Below, in pieces: positions 26,320 through 36,061 of a DNA stretch of 64,000 nucleotides. Positions within the stretch are counted from its first letter, which is position 1. Every line of letters begins with the position of its first letter. The stretch is from Xanthobacter oligotrophicus. GTDB taxonomy: Bacteria; Pseudomonadota; Alphaproteobacteria; Rhizobiales; Xanthobacteraceae. The stretch lies in contig NZ_VTTL01000001.1 in NCBI RefSeq assembly GCF_008364685.1, positions 186,001 to 250,000 on the forward strand. Direction: 5' to 3'. Made by a program: the position numbers and the translations under genes. Under the pieces are notes generated by a model. It saw only the letters and a program-made list of their open reading frames with translations. It did no database searches and was not told the DNA's origin.

Positions 26320-26865
26320 TTATCTTGGGCCGCTGACGATCTGGATGCCGGCGTCCATGCAGGGCTTCAGGATGTCGCGGGCGAGATCCTCGGGCAACTG
26401 CGCCACCGCGATCATCAGGCCGGCGCGCACTGAGCGAGCGGTCTGCTCGGGTGGAGCAGGGACACAGGCATATTCGGGCGGAACGATGCTGCCGCCCGAC
26501 CAGGCGGCGGCGAACGCCATCCACGTGGCCGGAAGAGAGGCGTCCGATTGCGTGCCGAGGTCCAGCGCGGCGCGCCGCTGTGGTTCGTCGGGCCGACGGA
26601 CCCAGGCTTCCGCAACCTCCAGGATCACCGCCTCGTGCGGCGAGGGCGGTTGCATCGCGCGTAACGACTGGCAGCCCCACCACACCGCCTCGCGACGCGG
26701 CAGAATGTAGGCACAGAGCGAGATGGCCGCCGTCCATGCCGCCGCCGTTGCCAACGACCCAAGAAGGTCCAGGCAATCATCGTCACCGGCAGGAATGCCC
26801 ACGTCATCCACGGCGGTCGGAAAGGCCTCGTAGAGGCCGCGAAGGACCGGAAACCGGAGCGTCAT
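26320..26865 (-). CDS. DUF6931-like T6SS-associated protein
   Basis: This 181-residue cytoplasmic protein is immediately downstream of vgrG (10 bases apart), so it is probably co-transcribed. The segment EVAEAWVRRPDEPQRRAALD followed by TWMAFAAAWSGGSIVPPEYA matches my recollection of the DUF6931 family, which often neighbours VgrG and PAAR genes. The rest is alanine/leucine-rich helix. The function is not established. A role as chaperone or adaptor for loading the PAAR or an effector is plausible from position. The family label is from memory and moderately sure. Confidence 0.6.
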   Translation of the reverse strand: MTLRFPVLRGLYEAFPTAVDDVGIPAGDDDCLDLLGSLATAAAWTAAISLCAYILPRREAVWWGCQSLRAMQPPSPHEAVILEVAEAWVRRPDEPQRRAALDLGTQSDASLPATWMAFAAAWSGGSIVPPEYACVPAPPEQTARSVRAGLMIAVAQLPEDLARDILKPCMDAGIQIVSGPR

Positions 26866-26875
26866 AATGCGTGCC

Positions 26876-28672
26876 TCAGTTGATCTTCACGGGCAGTCCC
26901 TGGATGACGCAGGCCGCCTGCGCCTTGACGGAGATCGTCGGCGCTTCGAGGGTGATGCCCGTGGGGTCGATTGTCAGGGTGCTGTTGCCGACTTTGAGCT
27001 CGATCTTGACCTTGGCGGTGACCCGGATCTCTCCGTTCACCACATCCACCACCAGATCCCCATTCTTGACGTCGGTCTGGTGCGAGGCGCTGCCCGTGGC
27101 GGGCTTGAACTTGTCGCCGACCGTGACCGTCTGCTTGTTGAGGATGGTGACGTCGTGGTCCTTCTCCGCGTGCATGCGGACCTGCTCGGACCCCTTCTTG
27201 TCCTCGAAGATCAGTTCGTTGTAGCCGCCCCCACCCTTGGACGAGCGAGTCTTCCACCCGCTGATGGTCTTGTTGCCGGGCAGGTCGTAGGGAACCATGT
27301 TTGCGGCGTTGTAGACCACCCCCACCACCAGCGGGCGGTCGGGATCGCCCTCCAGGAAATCGACCACCACTTCCTGGTCGATGCGCGGATGGAATACACC
27401 GCCCCAGGAGCCGCCGGCGAAAACTTCGGCGACGCGGATCCAGCAGGACTGCTTGCGCTCCCGGTCCCAGTGGAACTGCACCTTGATGCGCCCGTATTTG
27501 TCGACGGTGATCTCCTCGCCCTTCTCGCCGACCACCTTGGCGGTCTGGATGCCGTGGACCACCGGTTTCGGAGTCACCAGCGGCGCGCGGAACGGGCGGG
27601 ATGTGGGGACAAGGACATAGGAGCCCTGGTAGCTCGTCTTGTCCGCTGTCGGCCCACCGGTCGCGCGATAGAACTGCTCCGAGATGCTGTGGCTGGCGCG
27701 GATCGCCAGATACTCGACGTTCTCGCTGTTGCGATGGTGCTCCTTGAGGGTGAACTTGACACCCGCGGCAAGGCACGGCGCATCGCCTGAGGCGAGGCGG
27801 CGGTGATCGTAGGCCTGCTCGGCGTCCAGCCTCACCTTGGCGAAGGTCTCACCCTGGCTCTGTTCCTTGTAGCGGCTTGGATAATCGTAAACCTCGAGCC
27901 TGGATTTGCCGTAGGTCTCATTGCCCTGTCGCTCGGCCTCGATCTTGGTGTTCGGCTTTTCAAAATCATAATCGTTGACGACGAACCGGCCCGACCGGAA
28001 GCGCCGCTCGCTGCACCACTGGTGCATATGCTGCCGCTCCCGCACATAGGCACCGGTGAGGGGGATGAAGGCAAGCTCCCCGCCCCCCGGGAGGGGGTCG
28101 TGGGCACTCATCGCGTCGCAGATCACCAGGAGGTGCTTGTCTGTGGTGTGTTTGAAATAATAATAAAGCCCAAACTCCTCCATGAGCCGAGAAACGAAGG
28201 CGAAATCCGTCTCGCGGTACTGTACGCAATACTCCATGCTCGGATAATTCTGCGTGGTCTTGAATTCAAAATCGGAAAAGCCGGCATCGTCGAAAATCTT
28301 GCGGATAATGTCCGGCGCCGTCATCTCCTGGAAAAAACGGCAGTCCGTGGTGTGCGACAAAAGCCAAAGCCACGGCCTCAGGATCAGGCGATAGCTGTAC
28401 AAGCCCTCGCGGATGCCGGTCCATTGCGCAGCCACCAGAATGCCATTAAAGTATCTTTTCCGATCGCCATAGGTATTCAGCGTGACGACGCACGCATGTC
28501 CGATGACGGAGTCGAGATTGATGTCTTCTTCTTCACTCAGTGCATCGACACTGATTTCGAAATTCTCGCTGATGCCTTCCTGCGCATGAAACCGGCTAAG
28601 GACGAGGGTATTGTCGCCGAGAGGAGTCCGCAATCGTGCCATGCGGTTCTTCTGATCCAGGCTCACGAGCAC
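26876..28672 (-). CDS. vgrG: T6SS spike protein VgrG (TssI)
   Basis: This 598-residue VgrG forms the trimeric needle tip on the Hcp tube. The gp27-like part covers residues ~1-370, including GMSYRLILRPWLWLLSHTTD-like segments (here LYSYRLILRPWLWLLSHTTD). The gp5-like OB fold follows (DKYGRIKVQFHWDRERKQSC then WIRVAEVFAGGSWGGVFHPR), then the QEVVVDFLEGDPDRPLVVG motif and a C-terminal beta-helix. No enzymatic extension is present after the beta-helix, so this is a structural VgrG. It diverges from tssA across 221 bases. Confidence 0.97.
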   Translation of the reverse strand: MLVSLDQKNRMARLRTPLGDNTLVLSRFHAQEGISENFEISVDALSEEEDINLDSVIGHACVVTLNTYGDRKRYFNGILVAAQWTGIREGLYSYRLILRPWLWLLSHTTDCRFFQEMTAPDIIRKIFDDAGFSDFEFKTTQNYPSMEYCVQYRETDFAFVSRLMEEFGLYYYFKHTTDKHLLVICDAMSAHDPLPGGGELAFIPLTGAYVRERQHMHQWCSERRFRSGRFVVNDYDFEKPNTKIEAERQGNETYGKSRLEVYDYPSRYKEQSQGETFAKVRLDAEQAYDHRRLASGDAPCLAAGVKFTLKEHHRNSENVEYLAIRASHSISEQFYRATGGPTADKTSYQGSYVLVPTSRPFRAPLVTPKPVVHGIQTAKVVGEKGEEITVDKYGRIKVQFHWDRERKQSCWIRVAEVFAGGSWGGVFHPRIDQEVVVDFLEGDPDRPLVVGVVYNAANMVPYDLPGNKTISGWKTRSSKGGGGYNELIFEDKKGSEQVRMHAEKDHDVTILNKQTVTVGDKFKPATGSASHQTDVKNGDLVVDVVNGEIRVTAKVKIELKVGNSTLTIDPTGITLEAPTISVKAQAACVIQGLPVKIN

Positions 28673-28893
28673 ACTCCCCCTCGGCTGCGCGCCATGCGAA
28701 AAGATCGAAAGCGATCCATCGCGACACGACGCATCAGGAGGACTAAATCCCTGATGCGCCGACCGTCATCCAGACCGTTACCCGCCCCTCCGCGATCTTC
28801 CCGAAAAGTTCGGATGGCAACCAGTATTGACCGCGCCGGATAATCAAAGCAAGCCTCCCGGGCGAGGCCTTCGACAGTGGAGAGGAGAGGCGC

Positions 28894-30210
28894 ATGGCAT
28901 TGCTCGACGCTGAGGTGTTCTGCCAGCCGTTGTCGGCAGACCAGCCGTGCGGCCCTGACCTGGATGCGACTTTCGACATCGAGTTTTCGAGCTTCCTCGC
29001 CCGCATCGAGGGCGAGCTGCCCATGTCATTCTTCGCCTTCAAGCGCGATCAGATTGATTATCGGGCTGAGCTCGACACCGTCCGCGCGCTTTCGCGCCGC
29101 ACCCGGGACCTGCGCCTGCTGGTGATCTACGCCAAGCTTGCGGCCCTGGACCGTGATCTCGCGGCATTTGCCAACGCCCTTGGCATCATCGCCCAGATAC
29201 TCGCCGAGCGCTGGGAGCACGTCCACCCCCGGCCGGACAACGGACGGCTGGATCTGCGCCTGGGAACGCTCATGGCGCTGGACGACCTGCCCCAGGTGGT
29301 CATTCCACTTCAGTATCTGTCGCTGGCGGAGAGCCGCCGGACCGGGCCCGTCACGTACCGCATGGTCCAAATCGGCACCGGCAAGATCACCCCGCGCGAG
29401 GGCGAGGCCGCGGTCGATCTCGACACCATCGAGCGGGTATTCCTGGAGCAGGACGCAAAGGCTGTGCGGGACCGTCACGACCTGTTCGCGGGGGTGGTGG
29501 CGGCCATTGACGGCATTGATGCGGCGACCATGGCGGGCGGCGGCGAAAAAGCGCGGATCCGACTGGCCGTGCTGGAGAAGACGGCAAGGGATATCATTGG
29601 ATTCCTGGATGCGCAGCTCGCGCGGATCGACCCAGTCTACCGCCCCCCGTCGCCCGTTTCGCCGACGGACGAGGGGGAGACCGGCGCAACGGACGCGGAC
29701 GTCCCGGCCCCGATCGCCACCCGCCCCGTCGCCGCCTTGGCGAGCCGGGCCGAAGCCATCACCGGATTGCGCGCGACGGAAGCCTATTTCGAGCATTGTG
29801 AGCCATCGAACCCCGCATTGGCGGTGGTTCGCTTCGCGCGCCAGCTCATGGGGAAGCCATTCTTCGAAGTTCTACGGCTGATTGTACCAGACCATGCAGC
29901 GCGTGCAGAAATACGCTTTGGAACCAACGCTTTTCGCCTCCCGCTCGAGCATCTTAGCGGTGCGCAGGAGGCCTCGAACGACGACGGGGCCGACGCCCTC
30001 GACGAGGTCGGCGTGCCTTTGATCGAGACCAGGGAAGAGGCGCAACGCATGCTCGATCAGGTCGCCAGCTTTCTGTGCGCAGCCGAGCCGTCCAACCCCG
30101 TCCCACTCCTGCTGGCTCGCGCCCGGGATCTTGCCGTTCGCGATTTTTCCGCCCTGCTCAGGGACATGTTCACCGAAGATGCACTCAGGGCAATGAAGGG
30201 GAACGACTGA
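28894..30210 (+). CDS. tssA: T6SS protein TssA
   Basis: This 438-residue TssA has an N-terminal ImpA_N domain (FCQPLSADQPCGPDLDATFD then TRDLRLLVIYAKLAALDRDL). It binds the membrane complex and baseplate and guides tail-tube and sheath growth. The C-terminal part carries the helical region with ATEAYFEHCEPSNPALAVVR, similar to the VasJ-type end. A GAGAGGAGA ribosome binding site sits just before the ATG. It opens the plus-strand block. The 226 bases after it, before tssB, are AT-rich and could hold a second promoter (TTGAAC, 17 bases, TATTCA near 30279). Confidence 0.94.
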   Translation: MALLDAEVFCQPLSADQPCGPDLDATFDIEFSSFLARIEGELPMSFFAFKRDQIDYRAELDTVRALSRRTRDLRLLVIYAKLAALDRDLAAFANALGIIAQILAERWEHVHPRPDNGRLDLRLGTLMALDDLPQVVIPLQYLSLAESRRTGPVTYRMVQIGTGKITPREGEAAVDLDTIERVFLEQDAKAVRDRHDLFAGVVAAIDGIDAATMAGGGEKARIRLAVLEKTARDIIGFLDAQLARIDPVYRPPSPVSPTDEGETGATDADVPAPIATRPVAALASRAEAITGLRATEAYFEHCEPSNPALAVVRFARQLMGKPFFEVLRLIVPDHAARAEIRFGTNAFRLPLEHLSGAQEASNDDGADALDEVGVPLIETREEAQRMLDQVASFLCAAEPSNPVPLLLARARDLAVRDFSALLRDMFTEDALRAMKGND

Positions 30211-30435
30211 TCTGGGAACGACGCCCCTGCTACCTCCGTCGATTTCAAATATCATCTGCAGCGACAATTTAAAAATTAATTGAACGCCTACAATATAGTT
30301 GTTATTCATCTCGTGCTTTGCGGCATCACCGCACGCAAGAAGCGTATAATGCAATTGTGGTGCATCCCGTAGCGCTTGCAATACTCCACATCTTGTTTAC
30401 CATCTCACCTCGCACATGTTGATGGGGGCTCGACG

Positions 30436-30969
30436 GTGTCAGACAGTGGCCAAAAGTTCATTTCCCGCAACCGTAAGCCGCGCGTTCACATCACCTATGA
30501 GGATCCGTACGACGCCAACAGGCTCGTGGAGCTTCCCTTCGTGATGGGCGTGATGGCGGACCTGTCCGGGAATGCCTCCGAGGTGGGGAAGCCGGAACTC
30601 GCGGAGCGCAATTTCCTCGACATCGACATGGACAATTTCGAGAAACGCATGGCGGCTATCCAGCCGGCCGTCGCCTTCCGCGTCGACAACAGGCTGACGG
30701 ACGCCCCGGGCGACCAGCTATCGGTGAAGCTCACCTTCAGCAAGATGGAAGATTTCAGCCCAGCGCAGGTGGCGCGTCAGGTTCCCGCCCTCGCCAAGCT
30801 GCTGGAGGCGCGCACGCAGCTCGCCAACCTGCTGCGCTACATGGACGGCAAGGTTTCGGCCGAGGACGCCTTGAAGAAACTCTTGTCGGACAAGGATCTG
30901 ATGCGCGCCCTCAGCGAGCGCCCCGCCGCGGGCGGGACCGGTGAAGAGGCGAAGGAGCTGGGGCAATGA
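30436..30969 (+). CDS. tssB: T6SS contractile sheath small subunit TssB
   Basis: This 177-residue small sheath protein (VipA/ImpB) assembles with TssC into the contractile sheath. Family segments are SRNRKPRVHITYEDPYD, LPFVMGVMADLSGN, RNFLDIDMDNFEKRMAAIQP and a C-terminal helical end. I use the GTG at 30436, because the sequence typical of the family begins there. The open frame extends 20 codons upstream. Four bases overlap the tssC start. Confidence 0.95.
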   Translation: MSDSGQKFISRNRKPRVHITYEDPYDANRLVELPFVMGVMADLSGNASEVGKPELAERNFLDIDMDNFEKRMAAIQPAVAFRVDNRLTDAPGDQLSVKLTFSKMEDFSPAQVARQVPALAKLLEARTQLANLLRYMDGKVSAEDALKKLLSDKDLMRALSERPAAGGTGEEAKELGQ

Positions 30970-32453
30970 GCGTCGAGGCCCGCCAGGAACAGACCGTACC
31001 CGCCTCCGAGGCGGTGGTCGGGGAATTCGAGGCCCTGCTCAAGCAGAGCTTCAAGCCCAGGACCGAACGCGACGCAACGGAGGTGGAAAACGCGGTTTCC
31101 ACTCTGGTGACCGTGGCCTTGCAGGATCAGAGCGTGATCCGGGAAGACGTCCTCGACACGATCGAGGAGATCATCGCCCGCATCGACCGCAAGCTAACCG
31201 AGCAGGTGAACGAGATCCTGCATGCACCGCCGTTCCAGCAGATCGAAAGTGCCTGGCGGGGGCTGCATTATCTTGTCACCAATTCGGAGACGGACGCAGA
31301 CCTCAAGATCCGCGTCATGAACGTCTCGAAGATGGAGCTCTACCGCGATCTGCGCGCCTACCCCGGAGCAAAATGGGACCAGAGCCCCCTGTTCAAGAAG
31401 GTCTATGAACAGGAGTTCGGCCAGCTGGGCGGGGAGCCTTACGGCTGTCTCATCTGCGACTATACCTTCAATCACCTGCCCGTCGACGTGCAGTTGATGC
31501 GTGATCTCTCCCGCATCGCGTCGGCGGCCCACGCCCCGCTGTTCGCGGCGGCGGAACCAACCCTGCTCGGAATGGACAGCTGGACTGAGCTCAGCAATCC
31601 GCGCGACCTGTCCAAGGTCTTCGACACTCCGGCGTATGCGGCCTGGAAGAGCCTACGAGACTCCATCGACGCGCGCTATTTCGGCCTGTGCATGCCCCGG
31701 GTTCTCGCTCGCGTCCCCTACGGGGCGAAGACCGAGCCGGTGGAGGAGTTTGCGTTCGAGGAAGAGACGGACGGCCACAACGGGCGCAATTATGCCTGGA
31801 TGAACGCGGCCTATACCATGGGCGTGAACATCAATCGCGCCTTCAAGGAATGGGGCTGGTGCACCCGCATCCGCGGCGTCGAATCCGGAGGCGCGGTCAT
31901 CAACCTGCCGGCCCATGCCTTCCCGACCGACGACGGCGGCGTCGACCTGAAATGTCCCACCGAGATTGCCATCAGCGACCGGCGCGAGGCGGAACTGGCG
32001 AAGTCCGGACTTATTCCGCTTATCCACCGCAAGAATACGGACAAGGCGGCCTTTATCGGAGCGCAGTCGGTCTATCGCCCGCACAAATACGATGATCCGG
32101 ACATGACGGCGTCGGATAACATGTCGTCGCGGTTGCCCTACATGTTCGCAGTGTCCCGCTTCGCCCACTATCTGAAGTGCATGGTGCGGGACAAGATCGG
32201 TTCCACCATGGAGCGCGATCAGCTGGAGCGGTGGCTTCAGCAATGGATCACCCTTTATGTGGATCCCAATCCCGAAATCTCGTCGGAAATGCAGAAAGCG
32301 CGCAAGCCACTGTCGGCCGCCCGGGTGACAGTGCAGGCCGACGAGGAAAATCCCGGCTATTACCGGGCGAGCTTTCATCTGCGTCCGCACTTCCAGTTGG
32401 AAGGCATGGATATCGGCCTGAGCCTCGTGTCCCGGCTGCGTCCTCCGAGCTGA
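30966..32453 (+). CDS. tssC: T6SS contractile sheath large subunit TssC
   Basis: This 495-residue large sheath protein (VipB/ImpC) shows the family core QIESAWRGLHYLVTNSETDA, then KVYEQEFGQLGGEPYGCLIC, ARVPYGAKTEPVEEFAFEEE and SRFAHYLKCMVRDKIGSTME. The length is standard. It is translationally coupled with tssB. Sheath contraction drives the Hcp tube and spike out of the cell, and ClpV (encoded downstream) recycles the contracted sheath. Confidence 0.97.
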   Translation: MSVEARQEQTVPASEAVVGEFEALLKQSFKPRTERDATEVENAVSTLVTVALQDQSVIREDVLDTIEEIIARIDRKLTEQVNEILHAPPFQQIESAWRGLHYLVTNSETDADLKIRVMNVSKMELYRDLRAYPGAKWDQSPLFKKVYEQEFGQLGGEPYGCLICDYTFNHLPVDVQLMRDLSRIASAAHAPLFAAAEPTLLGMDSWTELSNPRDLSKVFDTPAYAAWKSLRDSIDARYFGLCMPRVLARVPYGAKTEPVEEFAFEEETDGHNGRNYAWMNAAYTMGVNINRAFKEWGWCTRIRGVESGGAVINLPAHAFPTDDGGVDLKCPTEIAISDRREAELAKSGLIPLIHRKNTDKAAFIGAQSVYRPHKYDDPDMTASDNMSSRLPYMFAVSRFAHYLKCMVRDKIGSTMERDQLERWLQQWITLYVDPNPEISSEMQKARKPLSAARVTVQADEENPGYYRASFHLRPHFQLEGMDIGLSLVSRLRPPS

Positions 32454-32741
32454 GGCGCGGGGCAACGCGGCGGCGCAATGGGGTGCCGCACTTGGCGGGG
32501 CGCCGCGAACGGAAGCCGCAGGCATCGAGTTCGGACGGCACTGGGGCGGTACTGAGCTTTCGCTCGCCTCTGGCCGGCGCTAGGAGCGTCAGCACCGATC
32601 AAAAAGGGACTTGGGCGGGCATCCTTGCCTGCCAGGTGGTCAGGCAAGGCTTGGGCGGCCCGAGAGGGGCGCCGCCGGATTATGGCGCGGCTGGCTGATG
32701 AGGCTTATCGGTGCCGCAGGTTGGGACAATGGAGGCGATCT
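32454..32741. other. tssC-hcp intergenic region
   Basis: These 288 bases between tssC and hcp contain no gene I can support. The hcp frame extends back to 32625, but the family start is at 32742. Hcp is often made in excess and may have its own promoter here. Confidence 0.4.
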
Positions 32742-33236
32742 ATGGCAGCGGAAGTTTGTGGCTTTCTGAAAATCGAAGGCCTGAAGGGGGAATCCCTCGA
32801 TTCCGACCACAAGGAGTGGATCGATGTTCTGGCGTGGAGCTGGGGGCTGGACAATCCGAGCAACCCTCATGCGGGCAGCGGCTCCGGAGCCACGAAAGGG
32901 CACGTCCACAACTTCAGCTTTACCAAGCAGGTGGATCTCTCGAGTACGCCGCTCGCCCAGTTCCTGCTCAAGGGCAAACATTTCAGCAAGGGCATTTTCG
33001 AGCTTCCGAAGACCGGCGGCGATGGGAAGGCCATGGTCTATTATAAAATCGAGTTCAAAGAAGTCTTCGTCACGTCGATCAATTTTGGCGGCGGCGGCGG
33101 CGGCGGCGTATTCACGGAAAACGTCCAATTCAGCTTCTCCGAATACAAAGCTTATTACAAATCACAGAAGGACACCGGCGCAGCTGGCGACGGCAACGAT
33201 TACGGCTGGAACTGCAAGGAGAACAAAGAGGTCTGA
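32742..33236 (+). CDS. hcp: T6SS tube protein Hcp (TssD)
   Basis: This 164-residue Hcp stacks as hexameric rings to form the inner tube and can carry effectors in its lumen. The start MAAEVCGFLKIEGLKGESLD is typical and is preceded by GGAGG. VLAWSWGLDNPSNPH, VHNFSFTKQVDLSS and YYKIEFKEVFVTSI follow the family pattern. A run of seven glycines (NFGGGGGGGV) lies in the loop before the last strands and the C-terminus is acidic, slightly longer than minimal Hcp. Confidence 0.95.
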   Translation: MAAEVCGFLKIEGLKGESLDSDHKEWIDVLAWSWGLDNPSNPHAGSGSGATKGHVHNFSFTKQVDLSSTPLAQFLLKGKHFSKGIFELPKTGGDGKAMVYYKIEFKEVFVTSINFGGGGGGGVFTENVQFSFSEYKAYYKSQKDTGAAGDGNDYGWNCKENKEV

Positions 33237-33540
33237 CGACGCCATGGACGGCTTGCGGCGCGCGCACGACACGGAAGCAAGGGGACCAACACACCCGACC
33301 GGGGACAGCAGGCATGCCGTGATGGCAGCGCGCGGCGACACCGTCGTGCGTCGTCTTACACCTTGGCTCCTGTGCTCATCACCCGAGCGCTCGACCGCGG
33401 AAGAACCTCATCCGCGGTCGACAGCCTGCTCCCGAGCCGCCTTCCGGATGGCTGCGGCGTCCGGGGCGGTGGTACCCGGCCGGGACAGCACACAGGGGAT
33501 TGAGTACCGGCGCCCCCTCTCGCCGTTGAGGTATTGACCC
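33237..33540. other. hcp-tssE intergenic region
   Basis: The 304 bases between hcp and tssE show no reading frame with gene-like features on either strand. No clear terminator was seen. Confidence 0.45.
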
Positions 33541-34089
33541 ATGAGACGGCCACGTGATTCCTTGCGCCTGGGGCAGCCCCTGATGCACGCCTTCCGTGCG
33601 GCCTTCGTCGCGCGGGACGCCCGACAGGTGCTGGATGAGCGCGACGAATCGGGGTTGCGCGTGATTGCCGGGCGCCGCGCAGCAGCCCGGGCCAGCGTCA
33701 ACGAGACGGTGCTGCGCGCCGAAGTGGTCCGTGATGTGGAAACCATGCTGAATACGATCAATCTCGGGTCCACCCAGAACTTGGCCGGACTGGACGAGGT
33801 GCCGCGCTCGATCCTCAATTTCGGCATCCCCGACATCGTCCATCGGACCATCGACGAGGAGGGGCTCGTCGACGTGGTGGACGAGATCGAGACCGCGCTC
33901 GCCTGCTTCGAGCCCCGCATCCTGGCGCGGACGCTCGACGTCCGCTGGGACCCGAGCGTGGAGAAGCATGAGCTGAAAATAAGGTTTTTGATTACCGCCG
34001 AAATGATCCTCAACGAACAGAACATCGAAGTCGAGTTCGTGGCCGACATCGCGCTCGATAGTGGAAAAATACTCGTAAACCCGGTGTAG
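33541..34089 (+). CDS. tssE: T6SS baseplate protein TssE
   Basis: This 182-residue protein is related to the phage T4 baseplate wedge protein gp25. The family motif is in VLRAEVVRDVETMLNTINLG, where the Glu of the EPR-like position is in the helix before the loop. SILNFGIPDIVHRT and a C-terminal FEPRILARTLDVRW containing the FEPR element follow. It is slightly longer than the usual ~150 residues owing to the N-terminal extension. Seven bases separate it from tssF. Confidence 0.93.
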   Translation: MRRPRDSLRLGQPLMHAFRAAFVARDARQVLDERDESGLRVIAGRRAAARASVNETVLRAEVVRDVETMLNTINLGSTQNLAGLDEVPRSILNFGIPDIVHRTIDEEGLVDVVDEIETALACFEPRILARTLDVRWDPSVEKHELKIRFLITAEMILNEQNIEVEFVADIALDSGKILVNPV

Positions 34090-34096
34090 CTGCGAC

Positions 34097-36061
34097 ATGG
34101 ATCGCGAATTCCTCGAGCAATATGATCAAGAACTGAGGCTGCTCAAGGAGCAGGCCAGGGAGTTCGCAGAGGAATATCCGGGCATCGCCGACCGCCTCGG
34201 GGGGCTGATCAACGACCCGTCCGATCCAGCCATCCTCGGCCTGCTGCAGGGGGCAGCCTTCCTCGCCGCGCGGGTGCAGCTGAAGCTCAACCACGAATTT
34301 CCCGAGTTTACGTCAAACCTCCTCGAGCAGTTGGTGCCCGGCTTTCTCGCGCCGCACCCGTCGGCCATGATCGTGGCGGTCGATCCGCTCTACGGCGACC
34401 CGGCCCTCACCGAAGGGCGGCGGATCAACGCCGGCGCCTATCTCGACGCCACCTTCGTCGAGCGCGACCGGCGCATCGCCTGTCGCTATGCCCTGCGCAG
34501 CGACATTACCCTCTGGCCCCTGGAACTCGTTGGTGCGGAGTATCACGCCGCCACCGGCCCCCTCCACGCGCTCGGCCTGCCGGCCGTTACGGGCGACCGG
34601 GCCGGGCTGCGGCTCAGCTTCACCACCCGCATGGCGGCGCGGCCCGAGGACGAGGTGAGCGATGCCGACGCCAGCCGGAAGCCGCCGTTCCACGCAGCCG
34701 CCTGCCGCCTGCGCGACCTTCCCGTCTATCTCGCCGGCGCGGAGGGCGACGCCGCGGCTCTCTACGAGCAGATGTTCGCGCATCGTCGTCGCGTGTTCGT
34801 GCGTTATCTGGATGCCTTCGGCGATCCCGTCGTGATCGAAGCCGAAGCCGCGAGCCTCACTCAGCTGGGCCTTGGCGACCATGAGACGCTGGCACCATCC
34901 GACAATCGGGTCTTCCATGGCTTCAGCCTGCTGAAGGACTATTTTCTCTTCCCCCGGAAATATCTCAGCTTCCGCCTTGAGCGGATCGACAGGGTGATAT
35001 CGCGCATCAACGCGAAATCGTTCGACATCTTCATTCTATTTTCTGAGAGCAGCCTGCGGCTGGCTGCGGCCGTGAGCCGCGAGATGTTCTGTCTTTATGC
35101 GGCGCCGGCGATCAATTTGTTCGAGAAGACTACCGACCGAATTCCCGTCAAGAGCAACCAGCACGAATATCAGGTGGTCCCCGACCGCAGCCGCCCGCTC
35201 GATCTTGAGCCCCACCGGTTACTAGACGTGTTCGCCTATTTTCCTGGCCATGCCGACAAGGTGCCCGTGCTTCCGCTTTATTCGGCGCCGCGCGATCCGA
35301 GCGCGCCCGCGGGGAAACTATTCTATACCATCCGCCGTCTGCCCCGCCGCCGCTCGTCGCAGGAGCGGCGGCATGGCCGCGCGTCGGACTATACTGGCAC
35401 AGAAATGTTCCTGAGCCTGATCGATACTGGCGACCTCGACCAGGATCCGGGCGTGTTCGAGCTGAGCCTCAAGGCGCTGTGCTCCAACCGACATCTCACC
35501 GAGTCCCTACCGGTGGGCACTGGCGGCGCTGATTTTCAGCTGCTGGAGGACGTTCGCCTACCACTGCGCTGCGTCGCCGGGCCGACGCCGCCCAGCGAGC
35601 CGGTGGCAAGCTATATGCGGCTGCGTTCCGAAACCGCCTCCACCGGATCCGTCACCTGGCGGCTCATCAACATGTTGAGCCTCAACCATCTGGGCCTGCT
35701 GGATCGTGGCGCGGGGCACAATGCCCAGTCGCTGCGCGAGATCCTGGCTCTGTTCGCCAGCCTGCGGGACCCCACGGTGGAGCGCCGCATCGACGGCGTG
35801 CGCGCCCTCGACAGCCGACCCGTCGTGCGGCGGGTGCGACGGGAAACGGGCGTCGGCGTCGCGCGCGGTCTCGAAATCCTTGTCACCCTTGATGAAAAGG
35901 CGTTTGAGGGTTCGGGCGCATTCCTGCTGGGGGCTGTGCTCGACCGCTTCTTCGCCGAATACGTGAGCGTCAACACCTTCACACAGACTGTGATCGTCTC
36001 GGTGGAGCGCGGCGAAATCATGCGCTGGCCCGTTCGCCTCGGCTATAGGAGGCCCCTGTGA
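34097..36061 (+). CDS. tssF: T6SS baseplate protein TssF
   Basis: This 654-residue TssF (VasA/ImpG family) is the main wedge protein of the baseplate. The start MDREFLEQYDQELRLLKEQA and EFAEEYPGIADRLGGLINDP are diagnostic. AFLAARVQLKLNHEFPEFTS and the C-terminal LDRFFAEYVSVNTFTQTVIV segment also fit the family. Its length is slightly above the typical 580-630. Four bases overlap with tssG. Confidence 0.96.
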   Translation: MDREFLEQYDQELRLLKEQAREFAEEYPGIADRLGGLINDPSDPAILGLLQGAAFLAARVQLKLNHEFPEFTSNLLEQLVPGFLAPHPSAMIVAVDPLYGDPALTEGRRINAGAYLDATFVERDRRIACRYALRSDITLWPLELVGAEYHAATGPLHALGLPAVTGDRAGLRLSFTTRMAARPEDEVSDADASRKPPFHAAACRLRDLPVYLAGAEGDAAALYEQMFAHRRRVFVRYLDAFGDPVVIEAEAASLTQLGLGDHETLAPSDNRVFHGFSLLKDYFLFPRKYLSFRLERIDRVISRINAKSFDIFILFSESSLRLAAAVSREMFCLYAAPAINLFEKTTDRIPVKSNQHEYQVVPDRSRPLDLEPHRLLDVFAYFPGHADKVPVLPLYSAPRDPSAPAGKLFYTIRRLPRRRSSQERRHGRASDYTGTEMFLSLIDTGDLDQDPGVFELSLKALCSNRHLTESLPVGTGGADFQLLEDVRLPLRCVAGPTPPSEPVASYMRLRSETASTGSVTWRLINMLSLNHLGLLDRGAGHNAQSLREILALFASLRDPTVERRIDGVRALDSRPVVRRVRRETGVGVARGLEILVTLDEKAFEGSGAFLLGAVLDRFFAEYVSVNTFTQTVIVSVERGEIMRWPVRLGYRRPL

